Shown here in pieces: positions 1-7,771 of a DNA stretch of 64,000 bases (its first letter is position 1; each line of letters begins with the position of its first letter). This stretch comes from Veillonella absiana (lineage in GTDB: Bacteria > Bacillota > Negativicutes > Veillonellales > Veillonellaceae): assembly GCF_032970905.1 (NCBI RefSeq), contig NZ_JAWJZA010000006.1. One strand, written 5' to 3'. The notes under the pieces are model-generated. The model was not told the origin of the DNA. It saw only the letters and a program-made list of their open reading frames with translations, and did no database searches. A program made the translations under genes and the position numbers.

Positions 1-843
1 GCATAATAGATCCGTGTGTGACTTAGTTTCTCTAGCTCCGACAGGCTAGAAAACTCACTGCCATTGTCTGTCGTAATGCTGAGGAACACTCGGCTGAAAC
101 AGCCGCGGAACATTCCATCCTTCAATTTTCTGAAGGCTGCTATTACAGAGGCACTTTCCTTGTTGGGCAGTTTTCTGATGAGGGAACAGCGTGTCTTGCG
201 CTCAACCAGAGTCAGCAGTACTTCGTCCTTTGAGCGAGATCCCAGTACAAGGTCACACTCCCAATGCCCGAAATCCTGACGCTCATCCACAGAAGGATCG
301 CGCTCATCTATACTGCGGCCGAACTTCTTCTTACGCTCACGAACCCGCTTCCTGGCGTTTTTTCGCTTGACGCGCAAGGGCAGGTCAATACTCTTGATTT
401 TTCCTAGGAGCCCCAGCGTGACATAGTTGTACAGGGGTTTCGTACAAACCATCTCGCCACGTTGAAATTCTCCCGTAACCAGTGCCCTGCCAAAGCAGGC
501 ATCGAGCGACCAGTGAGTGATGTTCCTGAAGTCTCTTCTGCACATAGTCGAGGAATGCTCCCTTTGCTATGGCGTCGCATTTGCGACCACAGTTTTCGCG
601 ATGCGCCTCATAGGTGCTTTGCCCGTCTGCTGCGCGATAGCGTTCCACCTTGCCGTTATAGCAAAGAACCTTGCCACGCTTCACCTCGTTGCGTACCGTA
701 TTGACACAGCACCCAATCTCACGGGCTATGCTCCGATACGATTGCTTGTCGCGGAGACGCGTTTGGATAATGACTCGTTCCTCAAAAGTTAAATGAGCCC
801 CTTTTTTGCGTAACGTATCCGTGGTAAAATGATTTTGATCCAT
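1..843 (-). pseudogene. IS30-family transposase, frameshifted and cut by window edge
   Basis: The start at 843 follows an AGGAG site and gives an N-terminal helix-turn-helix region (LTFEERVIIQTRLRDKQSYR, then SIAREIGC) typical of IS30 transposases. The frame shifts at about 513-519. Beyond it the original frame ends at 385, while the neighbouring frame continues without a stop to base 1 and carries the catalytic core: GHWECDLVLG with the first Asp, ERKTR, and ITTDNGSEF with the second Asp. The final Glu lies outside the window. One inserted base (or two lost) around the run reading CACTCACTGG explains the break. As written the product would be inactive, unless a programmed frameshift joins the halves; no slippery run is evident at the junction. 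Confidence 0.85.
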
Positions 844-909
844 AGCGATTCTCCTTTGTGGTTGTGTTTTTTGTGCAACTACATTTTACCACAAGGGTTC
901 GCTATGGAT
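838..909 (-). promoter_or_regulatory. Hairpin covering the transposase ribosome binding site and start codon
   Basis: Bases 838-848 and 899-909 form a perfect 11-bp inverted repeat. Inside it 853-862 and 888-897 pair with one mismatch. On the minus strand the 3' arm contains the AGGAG site and the ATG of the transposase. Such a structure would form only in transcripts that enter the element from outside, hiding the start. This matches a known insertion-sequence strategy against read-through expression; the function here is inferred. Confidence 0.6.
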
Positions 910-1044
910 TTTTAAGTGTTCAACTTAATTATACAATCCGCCGTTCAATTTCATTCTACAATTTACGATAAAAATAGAAATATAAGGATAGGGAAATTTC
1001 AAAAATAAAAAAAAGATTGGGCTCAAGATTGGGCTCAAGCCACG

Positions 1045-1077
1045 AAAAAAGGCTCCTCCAAAACTGGAGAAGCCTTT
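1045..1077 (-). terminator. Rho-independent terminator of tRNA-Arg
   Basis: Minus-strand stem AAAGGCTTCTCCA / TGGAGGAGCCTTT with a short loop, followed by a run of T on the minus strand. It lies about 10 bases past the CCA end of the tRNA. Just beyond it a 14-base unit (GGGCTCAAGATT type) is duplicated at about 1013-1040. Confidence 0.8.
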
Positions 1078-1086
1078 ATTTATCTA

Positions 1087-1161
1087 TGGTGCGCCTAGCA
1101 GGATTCGAACCTGCGCACCCGGTTCCGGAGACCGGCGCTCTATCCCCTGAGCTATAGGCGC
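1087..1161 (-). tRNA. tRNA-Arg (anticodon CCG)
   Basis: On the minus strand the acceptor GCGCCTA pairs with TAGGCGC. The D arm is GCTC-loop-GAGC, the anticodon stem CCGGT/ACCGG holds the loop CTCCGGA, and the T arm GCAGG/CCTGC holds TTCGAAT. CCA is encoded. The anticodon CCG reads CGG codons. All four arms pair without mismatch. Confidence 0.95.
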
Positions 1162-1304
1162 ATGTATAATACTTCAAAAATTATACCATACTATGGGCAT
1201 AGTGTAAAAACTATTCTTCCTAATTAACTGTGGGATTTCGTTAAATGGGTAGATGTGTCAATATGTTTATTTGATAATATGAACGTATCTTTTGAGATAG
1301 TATC

Positions 1305-1333
1305 TTGTGAGTGAAGTATAAATCATCTATACT
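1305..1333 (+). promoter_or_regulatory. Sigma-A-type promoter for the SnoaL-like gene
   Basis: TTGTGA at 1305-1310 and TATACT at 1328-1333 are separated by 17 bases, about 48 bases before the start codon of the gene at 1381. Confidence 0.5.
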
Positions 1334-1380
1334 AGGAACATACAGTAATAACGATTCCCATATATAAGAAGGAGATAGAC

Positions 1381-1968
1381 ATGAAACGCAGTTTAGCAAT
1401 TTTATTTGCAGTAGCATTTATGAGTTCTGCTAGTGTGGTTAGCGCAGACGATGTAGTTACAGCAAATGCAACAATATCACAACCAGTAGTGGCACCGCGA
1501 TCTATTCCTCTCGTATCTCAACAGGAAATTGAAAAGGTACAAAAAACAGAAGTGACAAAAGCTAATAAAGATGCATTGGCTAAAAAGGCTGCAGAAGCAG
1601 CGACGAATAAGGAAATCGCAGTGACATTTTGGAATGCCTTATTCAATCAACATGATTTAGAGGTGGTTGACTCCATGGTGGGGTCTAAATATATTCAACA
1701 TAACCCAACCTATCCAGATGGTAAGAAACCATTCAAAGAGGCAGTGGCTGGATTTTTAGCAGAATTTCCTGAAAGTACAGCCGAAATTAAACACGTAGCA
1801 GCAGAAGGTGATTTGGTATTCATCCATAATCATATTAAGTTAAATGCTACAGATCGTGGACAAGCGGCGGTAGACATTTTCCGTATTAAAGATGGAAAAA
1901 TCATTGAACATTGGGATGTAATTCAAGATGTTCCAGAAACAGCAGTACATACTAATACGATGTTTTAA
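1381..1968 (+). CDS. Exported SnoaL-like (NTF2-fold) protein
   Basis: 195 residues with a clear signal peptide (basic MKR, hydrophobic core, cleavage near VVSADD), so the product is exported. A low-complexity Ala/Lys/Glu linker (about 45-80) precedes an NTF2/SnoaL-like domain of about 110 residues, with FWNALFNQHD, YIQHNPTYPDGK and a closing FRIKDGKIIEHWDVIQ, a typical SnoaL pattern. The family includes polyketide cyclases and many uncharacterised single-domain proteins, so no reaction can be assigned. The start follows AAGGAGATAG. The gene stands alone between its own promoter and a hairpin at 2042-2082. Confidence 0.8.
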   Translation: MKRSLAILFAVAFMSSASVVSADDVVTANATISQPVVAPRSIPLVSQQEIEKVQKTEVTKANKDALAKKAAEAATNKEIAVTFWNALFNQHDLEVVDSMVGSKYIQHNPTYPDGKKPFKEAVAGFLAEFPESTAEIKHVAAEGDLVFIHNHIKLNATDRGQAAVDIFRIKDGKIIEHWDVIQDVPETAVHTNTMF

Positions 1969-2041
1969 TCACATCTGTGAAAAAGAACGTTAATAAGACA
2001 CGATATATCCACAATAGCAAGGTATTTGCAACTAAAATTCA

Positions 2042-2082
2042 ACAAAGAACCTGTTAGCCATGATAGCTACCAGGTTCTTTGT
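2042..2082 (+). terminator. Hairpin terminator after the SnoaL-like gene
   Basis: A 12-bp stem ACAAAGAACCTG / CAGGTTCTTTGT with a small inner stem. The T-tract is weak on the plus strand, so it may serve both this gene and the convergent decayed gene at 2157-2545. Confidence 0.6.
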
Positions 2083-2156
2083 GTTATCTTAGGTCTGCAT
2101 TATCAAATAGGGATTATAGATAAAATGGAGACTTCTTGTAGATAAAATTTTAATTA

Positions 2157-2545
2157 TTATAGTGTATCCACAATTTCTTTCAACAACTCATAAGAAGAAT
2201 GTTGTTTACTTTCATCATAGATGAGTGTTTGAGCCATAATTTCGTCAAATTCGATATGATGTGACAAATCTGTAATTTGTTGACGCACGGTGTTTGGTGA
2301 TCCCACAAAGGAAATCGCTTGCATTCGTTCCACAATCATGCGTTCTCGATGGCTAATGGTAGTAACTTGGAAGTTAACTGGTCCGAAGTGAGGAATCTCA
2401 GTAGTTTCTGGAATGTGATCCAAAATGTGGTCGTCACTTTCAACAGGAGGTTGCAACGGTTGACGTTGGTTGGTCACGAGTCAATAGCATCTTTATAAGT
2501 TTGGCCTGCTCGTACTGGCACTAAGTTGAGTAAGGATAATTTCAT
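2157..2545 (-). pseudogene. Luciferase-like (LLM) flavin monooxygenase with the middle deleted
   Basis: The minus-strand start at 2545, behind AGGAGA, encodes MKLSLLNLVPVRAGQTYKDA, the usual N-terminus of bacterial luciferase-like FMN-dependent oxidoreductases of about 330 residues. After 23 residues the frame stops at 2474-2476. A second frame overlapping the stop continues with the family's C-terminal part: RQPLQPPVE, then RMQAISFVGSPNTVRQQITDL and an ending with ELLKEIVDTL. Roughly 200 residues including the flavin-site core are missing, so this is a deletion remnant. It sits downstream of, and in the same direction as, the glutaredoxin-like gene but beyond that gene's terminator. Confidence 0.8.
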
Positions 2546-2562
2546 CGTTATATCTCCTAGAG

Positions 2563-2600
2563 AAAACCCCTCGCGATAAGACATATCTTGTCACGAGGGG
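2563..2600 (-). terminator. Terminator of the glutaredoxin-like gene
   Basis: Minus-strand stem CCCCTCGTGACAAGAT / TCTTATCGCGAGGGG (two mismatches) followed by TTTT, 28 bases past the stop of the gene at 2629-2904. Confidence 0.8.
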
Positions 2601-2628
2601 CTTTGAAGTCACGTTGAATGTAATTTGA

Positions 2629-2904
2629 TTATAGAGCTTTGTCAAACACAGCTTTGATGAATGCTTTTGTTTGGGCATAGCTTTCACCTGGTTGCGCTTC
2701 GTATTGTTTATCAAAGTCAAACCAAAGATTAGGGTAGTACTCATAAGGGTGAGTTTTGAATAACTCATGAGCATCTTGATCCTCTACCCAGTTAATTTTG
2801 ATGTTTTCGTAAGCCGGATTTTCTGCTTTCAATTCATCAATAGCACGGAATGCATTAGCACAATAAGGACAACCGATTAAGTGGAAACCTAAAATTTCTT
2901 TCAT
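2629..2904 (-). CDS. Glutaredoxin/thioredoxin-fold protein with CPYC site
   Basis: 91 residues. The start MKEILGFHLIGCPYCANAF is chosen because AAAGG lies 9 bases upstream; a longer reading frame extends upstream but its extra N-terminus resembles no protein. The CPYC motif at about residues 12-15 is the glutaredoxin redox site. The rest (YYPNLWFDFDKQYEAQPGES) is compatible with a short thioredoxin fold, although the usual cis-proline TVP motif is not obvious. It probably acts in cytoplasmic thiol-disulfide exchange. It is divergent from ilvB and has its own terminator. Confidence 0.75.
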   Translation of the reverse strand: MKEILGFHLIGCPYCANAFRAIDELKAENPAYENIKINWVEDQDAHELFKTHPYEYYPNLWFDFDKQYEAQPGESYAQTKAFIKAVFDKAL

Positions 2905-3077
2905 GGTAATCAACCTTTCATAGGTAAAATATGAGAAAATATTGTATAATAGAGAAATACAATTGTACATAAAATACTGTATTCTTAACTGTATATTTGT
3001 TACATTTGTAGTATAACACAATTTTTTCGATATTCAAATTTCTTAGATATAGATTGTGCTTAGAATTGGGGGATATT

Positions 3078-4802
3078 ATGATTACTGGTGCAGCCTATTT
3101 AGTGAAGGCATTACAAGAAGAGAACGTTGATATTCTATTTAACTATCCTGGTGCAGCCACCATCGATATTATGGATGAATTATACAAGCAGGATACAGTG
3201 CGCGTAATTCTTCCACGTCATGAACAAGCGATGGGGCATGCCGCAGATGGTTATGCACGTAGTACTGGCAAAGTTGGTGTTCTATTAGCAACAAGTGGAC
3301 CTGGTGCAACAAATTTAGTAACCGCTATTGCTACAGCGAACTATGATAGCGTACCTATGGTATGTTTTACAGGGCAAGTACCATTACAATTGATGGGGAA
3401 TGATGCGTTCCAAGAAATTGACATTGTCGGTATTTGTCGTAATATCTGTAAATATACAGTAACTGTACGGGATCGAAAACAATTGGGGCGTATCATAAAA
3501 GATGCCTTTTATATTGCTCGCTCAGGCCGTCCAGGGCCTGTACTCATCGATATCCCTAAAAATATTCAAAATGAAATGGGCCCAGAAGATTATCCTACAG
3601 AGGTTAATATTCGTGGGTACAAGCCAAATGAAACCGTTCATGTGGGTCAAATTAAAAAGGCTGTATCTGAAATAGGAAAGGCCAAAAAACCTATATTCCT
3701 TATCGGTGGTGGCATCAATATCTCTGGTGCTAATCAATTATTCACGGAACTCGTTGAGAAAACAGGTATCCCTGTAGTAACTACTTTGATGGGGAAAGGG
3801 GCGATTTCCTCTAGGCATCCATTATACCTTGGTAATGTAGGTATTCATGGTGGCTATGCACCAAATGTGGCGCTTAGCGAATGTGATGTGATGATTTCTA
3901 TTGGAACCCGCTTTAATGATCGCATAACAGGTAAATTGAGCACGTTTGCACAGAAATGTAAAATTATTCATATCGATATTGATGCGGCATCTATTTCAAA
4001 AAATATTAAGGTTCACATTCCAATTGTGGCAGATGCTAAATTAGCCGTCGAAAAACTATTGGAATATATGAAACCTCACGATTTGGGTTCTTGGCCAACG
4101 GATTTACAACAACTGAAAAATGATTATCCTATCACGCAAGAGGGGACAGAAATTACGCCGGAGAAGGTTATAACCTATATCAACGAGCACTACAAGAATC
4201 CAATTGTATCCACTGACGTTGGTCAGAATCAGTTATGGACGACACAATTCCTTGCGGTAGAGGGGAATCATCAACTCTTAACATCTGGTGGGCTTGGCAC
4301 GATGGGCTACGGATTTCCTGCCGCTATAGGTGCGCAGATTGGTAATCCTAATAAACGCGTATTTGCTATCTCTGGTGATGGTGGAGTACAAATGAATATT
4401 CAAGAATTAGCTACTGCTGTACATTATAAATTGCCTGTAACCTTGATCATATTGAATAATGGTTTCCTTGGTAATGTGCGTCAATGGCAACAATTGTTCT
4501 ATGATAAACGGTATGCTTGTACGAATTTACAGCCTGATGAAAGTCGCGTGTTAACGCAAGAGATGATTGATAATGGTGAATTTGAATATGTGCCAGATTT
4601 TGTGAAATTAGCAGAATCTTATGGTGCGAAGGGCATGCGCGTGACGAAGGAATCAGATATTGCAAAGGCTTTCAAATTTGCTGATAAGCATGAGAAAGCC
4701 CCAACAGTGCTTGAATTTGTGATACCAACGGAAATTAATGTATTGCCAATGGTGCCAGCTGGTAAATCACTGTCAGAAATGTTATTAAAGGACAAAGACT
4801 AG
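3078..4802 (+). CDS. ilvB: Acetolactate synthase, large catalytic subunit
   Basis: 574 residues. It condenses two pyruvates to 2-acetolactate (or pyruvate with 2-ketobutyrate) using ThDP, FAD and Mg2+, the first common step to valine, leucine and isoleucine. Visible features are the catalytic Glu at about residue 49 in LPRHEQ, the FAD/central-domain stretch KPIFLIGGGINISGANQLF, and the ThDP motif GDGG at about 433 ending in NN near 460. The start at 3078 follows GGGGGA; an upstream in-frame ATG at 3054 lacks such a site. The ilvN regulatory subunit follows 11 bases later, arguing for the biosynthetic rather than the single-subunit catabolic enzyme. No T-box leader is seen in the short upstream region. 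Confidence 0.93.
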   Translation: MITGAAYLVKALQEENVDILFNYPGAATIDIMDELYKQDTVRVILPRHEQAMGHAADGYARSTGKVGVLLATSGPGATNLVTAIATANYDSVPMVCFTGQVPLQLMGNDAFQEIDIVGICRNICKYTVTVRDRKQLGRIIKDAFYIARSGRPGPVLIDIPKNIQNEMGPEDYPTEVNIRGYKPNETVHVGQIKKAVSEIGKAKKPIFLIGGGINISGANQLFTELVEKTGIPVVTTLMGKGAISSRHPLYLGNVGIHGGYAPNVALSECDVMISIGTRFNDRITGKLSTFAQKCKIIHIDIDAASISKNIKVHIPIVADAKLAVEKLLEYMKPHDLGSWPTDLQQLKNDYPITQEGTEITPEKVITYINEHYKNPIVSTDVGQNQLWTTQFLAVEGNHQLLTSGGLGTMGYGFPAAIGAQIGNPNKRVFAISGDGGVQMNIQELATAVHYKLPVTLIILNNGFLGNVRQWQQLFYDKRYACTNLQPDESRVLTQEMIDNGEFEYVPDFVKLAESYGAKGMRVTKESDIAKAFKFADKHEKAPTVLEFVIPTEINVLPMVPAGKSLSEMLLKDKD

Positions 4803-4813
4803 AGAAAGGAGAA

Positions 4814-5362
4814 GTGGTGCCTACAGGCTCCACAATAGCTAATATGGAAAATACAGTTATCACCAAAAAACGTTGTATTTCTGCCTATGTAGAAAACCAA
4901 ATTGGCGTACTAGCAAAAATCTCTGGCTTGTTCGCTGGTAAAAATTATAACCTCGATACACTTACGGTAGGGGAAACAGAGGACTCTACTATGTCTCGCA
5001 TGACCATTGAGTTGACTTGCGATGATTTAACATTTGAGCAAATTATCAAACAGTTGAATCGCAGTGTAGAGGTCATTAAGGTTATTGATTTCACAGATAT
5101 GCCTATAACCAAGAAAGAACTGCTATTTATTAAGGTGAATAGTTGCAAAGAAGGAGACAAGCAAGAGATTTTTCGTATTGCAAAAACCTTTGATTTAAAA
5201 GTAGTAGATTATAATAAGAAAGCTGTTCTTATACAATGTGTTAAAACAGTATCCAAGAACAATGACATGATTAACCTCTTTAAAGATATGTTTGTGAATC
5301 GTATTGAAGTCGTTCGTGGTGGCAGTGTCGCCATTGAGGCATTGTCTACACCTGATTATTAA
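4814..5362 (+). CDS. ilvN: Acetolactate synthase, small regulatory subunit
   Basis: About 182 residues. It has an N-terminal ACT domain (RCISAYVENQIGVLAKISGL, then FAGKNYNLDTLTVG) that binds valine for feedback inhibition, and the second ilvN C-terminal domain with TFDLKVVDY and EVVRGGSVAIE. The start is uncertain: AAAGGAG at 4805-4811 best positions GTG at 4817, GTG at 4814 is very close, and ATG at 4844 is too far. The gene is 11 bases behind ilvB and 11 bases before the FGGY kinase, so all three are probably cotranscribed. Confidence 0.9.
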   Translation: MVPTGSTIANMENTVITKKRCISAYVENQIGVLAKISGLFAGKNYNLDTLTVGETEDSTMSRMTIELTCDDLTFEQIIKQLNRSVEVIKVIDFTDMPITKKELLFIKVNSCKEGDKQEIFRIAKTFDLKVVDYNKKAVLIQCVKTVSKNNDMINLFKDMFVNRIEVVRGGSVAIEALSTPDY

Positions 5363-5373
5363 GGAGTATTCTT

Positions 5374-6921
5374 ATGAGTCGATACTATCTCGGCTTTGAC
5401 GCAGGTACGCAATCTGTCAAAGTTGCTGTTTATGATGACCATATGCAAATTGTTGCATCCTCTACATCACCGACCACATTGTCATATCCACATCCAGGTT
5501 GGGTTAATATGGATGTAGATGAATACCTAGCATTGGCTATTAAAGGTATGAAGGATTGTGTAGTCCAACTAGAAGAAAAACACATCGATGTGAACCAAAT
5601 CCGATCCATTATGGGCGATGGTATTATCTGTGGTATTGCTGGTGTTGATGTCGAAGGTAATGCCATAACGCCATATATTAACTACCTAGATTCTCGTACT
5701 CAAGAGGACGAAATCGAAATGAATGGTTGGGATTTAGATATTTGGGGTAAGGAAACAGGTAATCCTGAACCTAAATGTATGTATCCCGCCTTATTTGCTC
5801 GGTGGTTTTTAAAACACCAAGAGCAATGGACTGGAACCATTGCTAAATTTATCCATAATGCACCTTATATATTAGCTCATTTAGCAGGTCTCAAGGCAGC
5901 TGATATGTTTATAGATTGGGGTGCCATGTCAGGCTGGGGCCTTGGTTATAAGGTAGAGGAAAAGGTTTGGTCTACTGAACAATTAGAAATTCTCGGCATT
6001 TCTGAAACCATGATGCCCCGCATTGTGAAACCTTGGGATATTATTGGTCACTTGACAGCGGAAATGGTGGAGGCTACAGGTCTACCTGCGGGCATTCCTA
6101 TTTGCGGTGGCGCTGGTGACACGATGCAATCCATGATTGGCTCTGGCAATATCAAGGCTGGTCAAGCCGTCGATGTGGCAGGTACATGCTCTATGTTCTG
6201 TGTGTCCACCAATGGTATCATTCCGGAACTCAGTAAAAAAGGGGCGGGCCTTATTTTTAATAGTGGCACCTTGCCGAATTTGTATTTTTACTGGGGATAT
6301 ATTCGTACAGGCGGTTTAGCACTTCGTTGGTTCAAGGATAATATTTGTGGTCATGAAGGCGATGGTTCCTATTATGACATCCTTAATGATGGTGCTGCAC
6401 AAGTTACACCAGGTTCAAATGGTGTATTTTTCTTGCCGTACCTCACAGGTGGCACGAATGATATAAAAAATGCCACAGGTTGTTTCCTCAATATGACGAT
6501 GGATACGGATCAAGCTACTATGTGGCATGCCGTGCTTGAGGCTATCGGTTATGATTATATGGAAATTACAGATCTCTATCGCAGTGCCGGTGTTAATCTT
6601 AACCGTATTACTGTTACCGAAGGGGGCAGCCGTAGTAACGTTTGGAACCAGATCAAGGCGGACATGTTGGGCAGTGATATTGTGACACCAGAAAATGCAG
6701 AGGGGGCCGTGGCTACCAATTGTATTGTGGGTGCCTATGCAGTAGGAGATATTCCTGATATTACGGAGGCCGTGACGGCTAATTTTAAGGTGAAACAGAC
6801 CTTCCATGCTGATGAAAGTAACAAACAATTCTATCGTGAGCAGTACAATTTACAAAAACAAATTGTAAAACAAGATATGAGTGCGGTATTCGATACGCTT
6901 AAGAAAATTAATCAACATTAA
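5374..6921 (+). CDS. FGGY-family carbohydrate kinase (xylulokinase-like)
   Basis: 515 residues, the normal length of FGGY kinases, which phosphorylate sugars or polyols with ATP. The N-terminal phosphate-binding loop FDAGTQSVKVAVYD and the second domain with GGAGDTMQSMIGSG (catalytic Asp) and a C-terminal VTEGGSRSNVWNQI are visible. It most resembles xylulokinase-type members, but the substrate cannot be fixed from sequence. Its position directly behind ilvBN, with an AAGGAG site and no promoter between, is unusual. A terminator follows at 6957. Confidence 0.85.
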   Translation: MSRYYLGFDAGTQSVKVAVYDDHMQIVASSTSPTTLSYPHPGWVNMDVDEYLALAIKGMKDCVVQLEEKHIDVNQIRSIMGDGIICGIAGVDVEGNAITPYINYLDSRTQEDEIEMNGWDLDIWGKETGNPEPKCMYPALFARWFLKHQEQWTGTIAKFIHNAPYILAHLAGLKAADMFIDWGAMSGWGLGYKVEEKVWSTEQLEILGISETMMPRIVKPWDIIGHLTAEMVEATGLPAGIPICGGAGDTMQSMIGSGNIKAGQAVDVAGTCSMFCVSTNGIIPELSKKGAGLIFNSGTLPNLYFYWGYIRTGGLALRWFKDNICGHEGDGSYYDILNDGAAQVTPGSNGVFFLPYLTGGTNDIKNATGCFLNMTMDTDQATMWHAVLEAIGYDYMEITDLYRSAGVNLNRITVTEGGSRSNVWNQIKADMLGSDIVTPENAEGAVATNCIVGAYAVGDIPDITEAVTANFKVKQTFHADESNKQFYREQYNLQKQIVKQDMSAVFDTLKKINQH

Positions 6922-6956
6922 CCATATCGATAAAACTAAATAAAGTGTGGTAAAAT

Positions 6957-7003
6957 ATAGGTAGCATCTATTGCGTAATGTAGTAGTTGCTACCTATTTT
7001 GTT
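6957..7003 (+). terminator. Terminator of the ilvB-ilvN-kinase operon
   Basis: Stem ATAGGTAGCA (6957-6966) / TGCTACCTAT (6988-6997), then TTTTGTTTT. Confidence 0.85.
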
Positions 7004-7088
7004 TTAATACAATAGGTGATGAAGAGTGGATAAAGTGCTAAGGTAGCTTTCATCATAACATTGTAAGTACACCTATAAAGGAGCAAGT

Positions 7089-7664
7089 ATGACCTTATTA
7101 GATGAAATTTTAAAGTTTAATCAATCCTACATCGAGGATGAAAATAATAGCTATGTGGATACTGATACAAAATGTAGCAAAATGCCAAGCCGAGAAATGG
7201 CCATTGTTACGTGTATGGATACGCGTCTCGTCAATTTTTTGGAGGATGCCATGGACATTGGCCGTGGTGAAGCGAAAATCGTTAAAACAGCGGGTAACTG
7301 TGTAACGGGACCTTTTGATGGTGTTGTGCGTAGTTTGCTCGTTTGTATTTATGAGCTTGGTGTGAACGAAATCTTTATTATTGGTCATCATGAATGTGGT
7401 ATGTCTAAAACGACGGCAGCCAGTTTATCTGAGAAAATGCTTGCCCGCGGTATTGCGCCAGAGGCTATTCATATGATACGTCGCGAAATGGAGCATTGGG
7501 CTGATGGATTTCAACATCCAGGCGAAAACGTTGAGGAAACGGTAGACGAATTGCGCATGAATCCATTGATTCCAGAGGATGTGCCAATTCATGGATTGCT
7601 GTTCCATCCACGGACAGGTGAAATCGAGGTTATTGTGAATGGATATTACGTGGGGTTATTTTAG
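7089..7664 (+). CDS. Beta-carbonic anhydrase
   Basis: 191 residues. It interconverts CO2 and bicarbonate. The beta-class zinc site is visible: CMDTR (Cys42, Asp44, Arg46) and GHHECGM (His about 100, Cys about 103). The length and the KTAGN stretch fit the small, single-domain bacterial beta class. A strong AAGGAG site precedes the ATG. The gene appears monocistronic, following the ilv terminator; bicarbonate supply for carboxylation reactions is the likely role. Confidence 0.9.
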   Translation: MTLLDEILKFNQSYIEDENNSYVDTDTKCSKMPSREMAIVTCMDTRLVNFLEDAMDIGRGEAKIVKTAGNCVTGPFDGVVRSLLVCIYELGVNEIFIIGHHECGMSKTTAASLSEKMLARGIAPEAIHMIRREMEHWADGFQHPGENVEETVDELRMNPLIPEDVPIHGLLFHPRTGEIEVIVNGYYVGLF

Positions 7665-7771
7665 ATAGTGTGTAGCTAGTACGGTAATCTTACGGAACTG
7701 TAGCTCGTTTGTTCTAATAGAGTTATAGCGTATTAAACGATACATTAGTTTTGTATAGGAGTAATATACAT

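Larger units (their letters stand above)
1..935 (-). mobile_element. IS30-family insertion sequence, partial
   Basis: The element runs off the left edge of the window, so only its 5' (transposase-start) end is present. It holds an IS30-type transposase reading frame on the minus strand and about 90 bases of upstream non-coding DNA. The outer terminal inverted repeat could not be fixed because its partner lies outside the window; 935 is an estimate near the end of the TTGAAC/AATTATAC-rich stretch. The next gene is a tRNA about 150 bases on. Confidence 0.7.

Noticed and set aside
462..792. Two overlapping plus-strand frames opposite the transposase
   Set aside because: They are antisense shadows of the IS30 transposase and encode nothing family-like.
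3022..3077. T-box or leader-peptide attenuator before ilvB
   Set aside because: The interval is too short and has no T-box GGTGG core or run of branched-chain codons.
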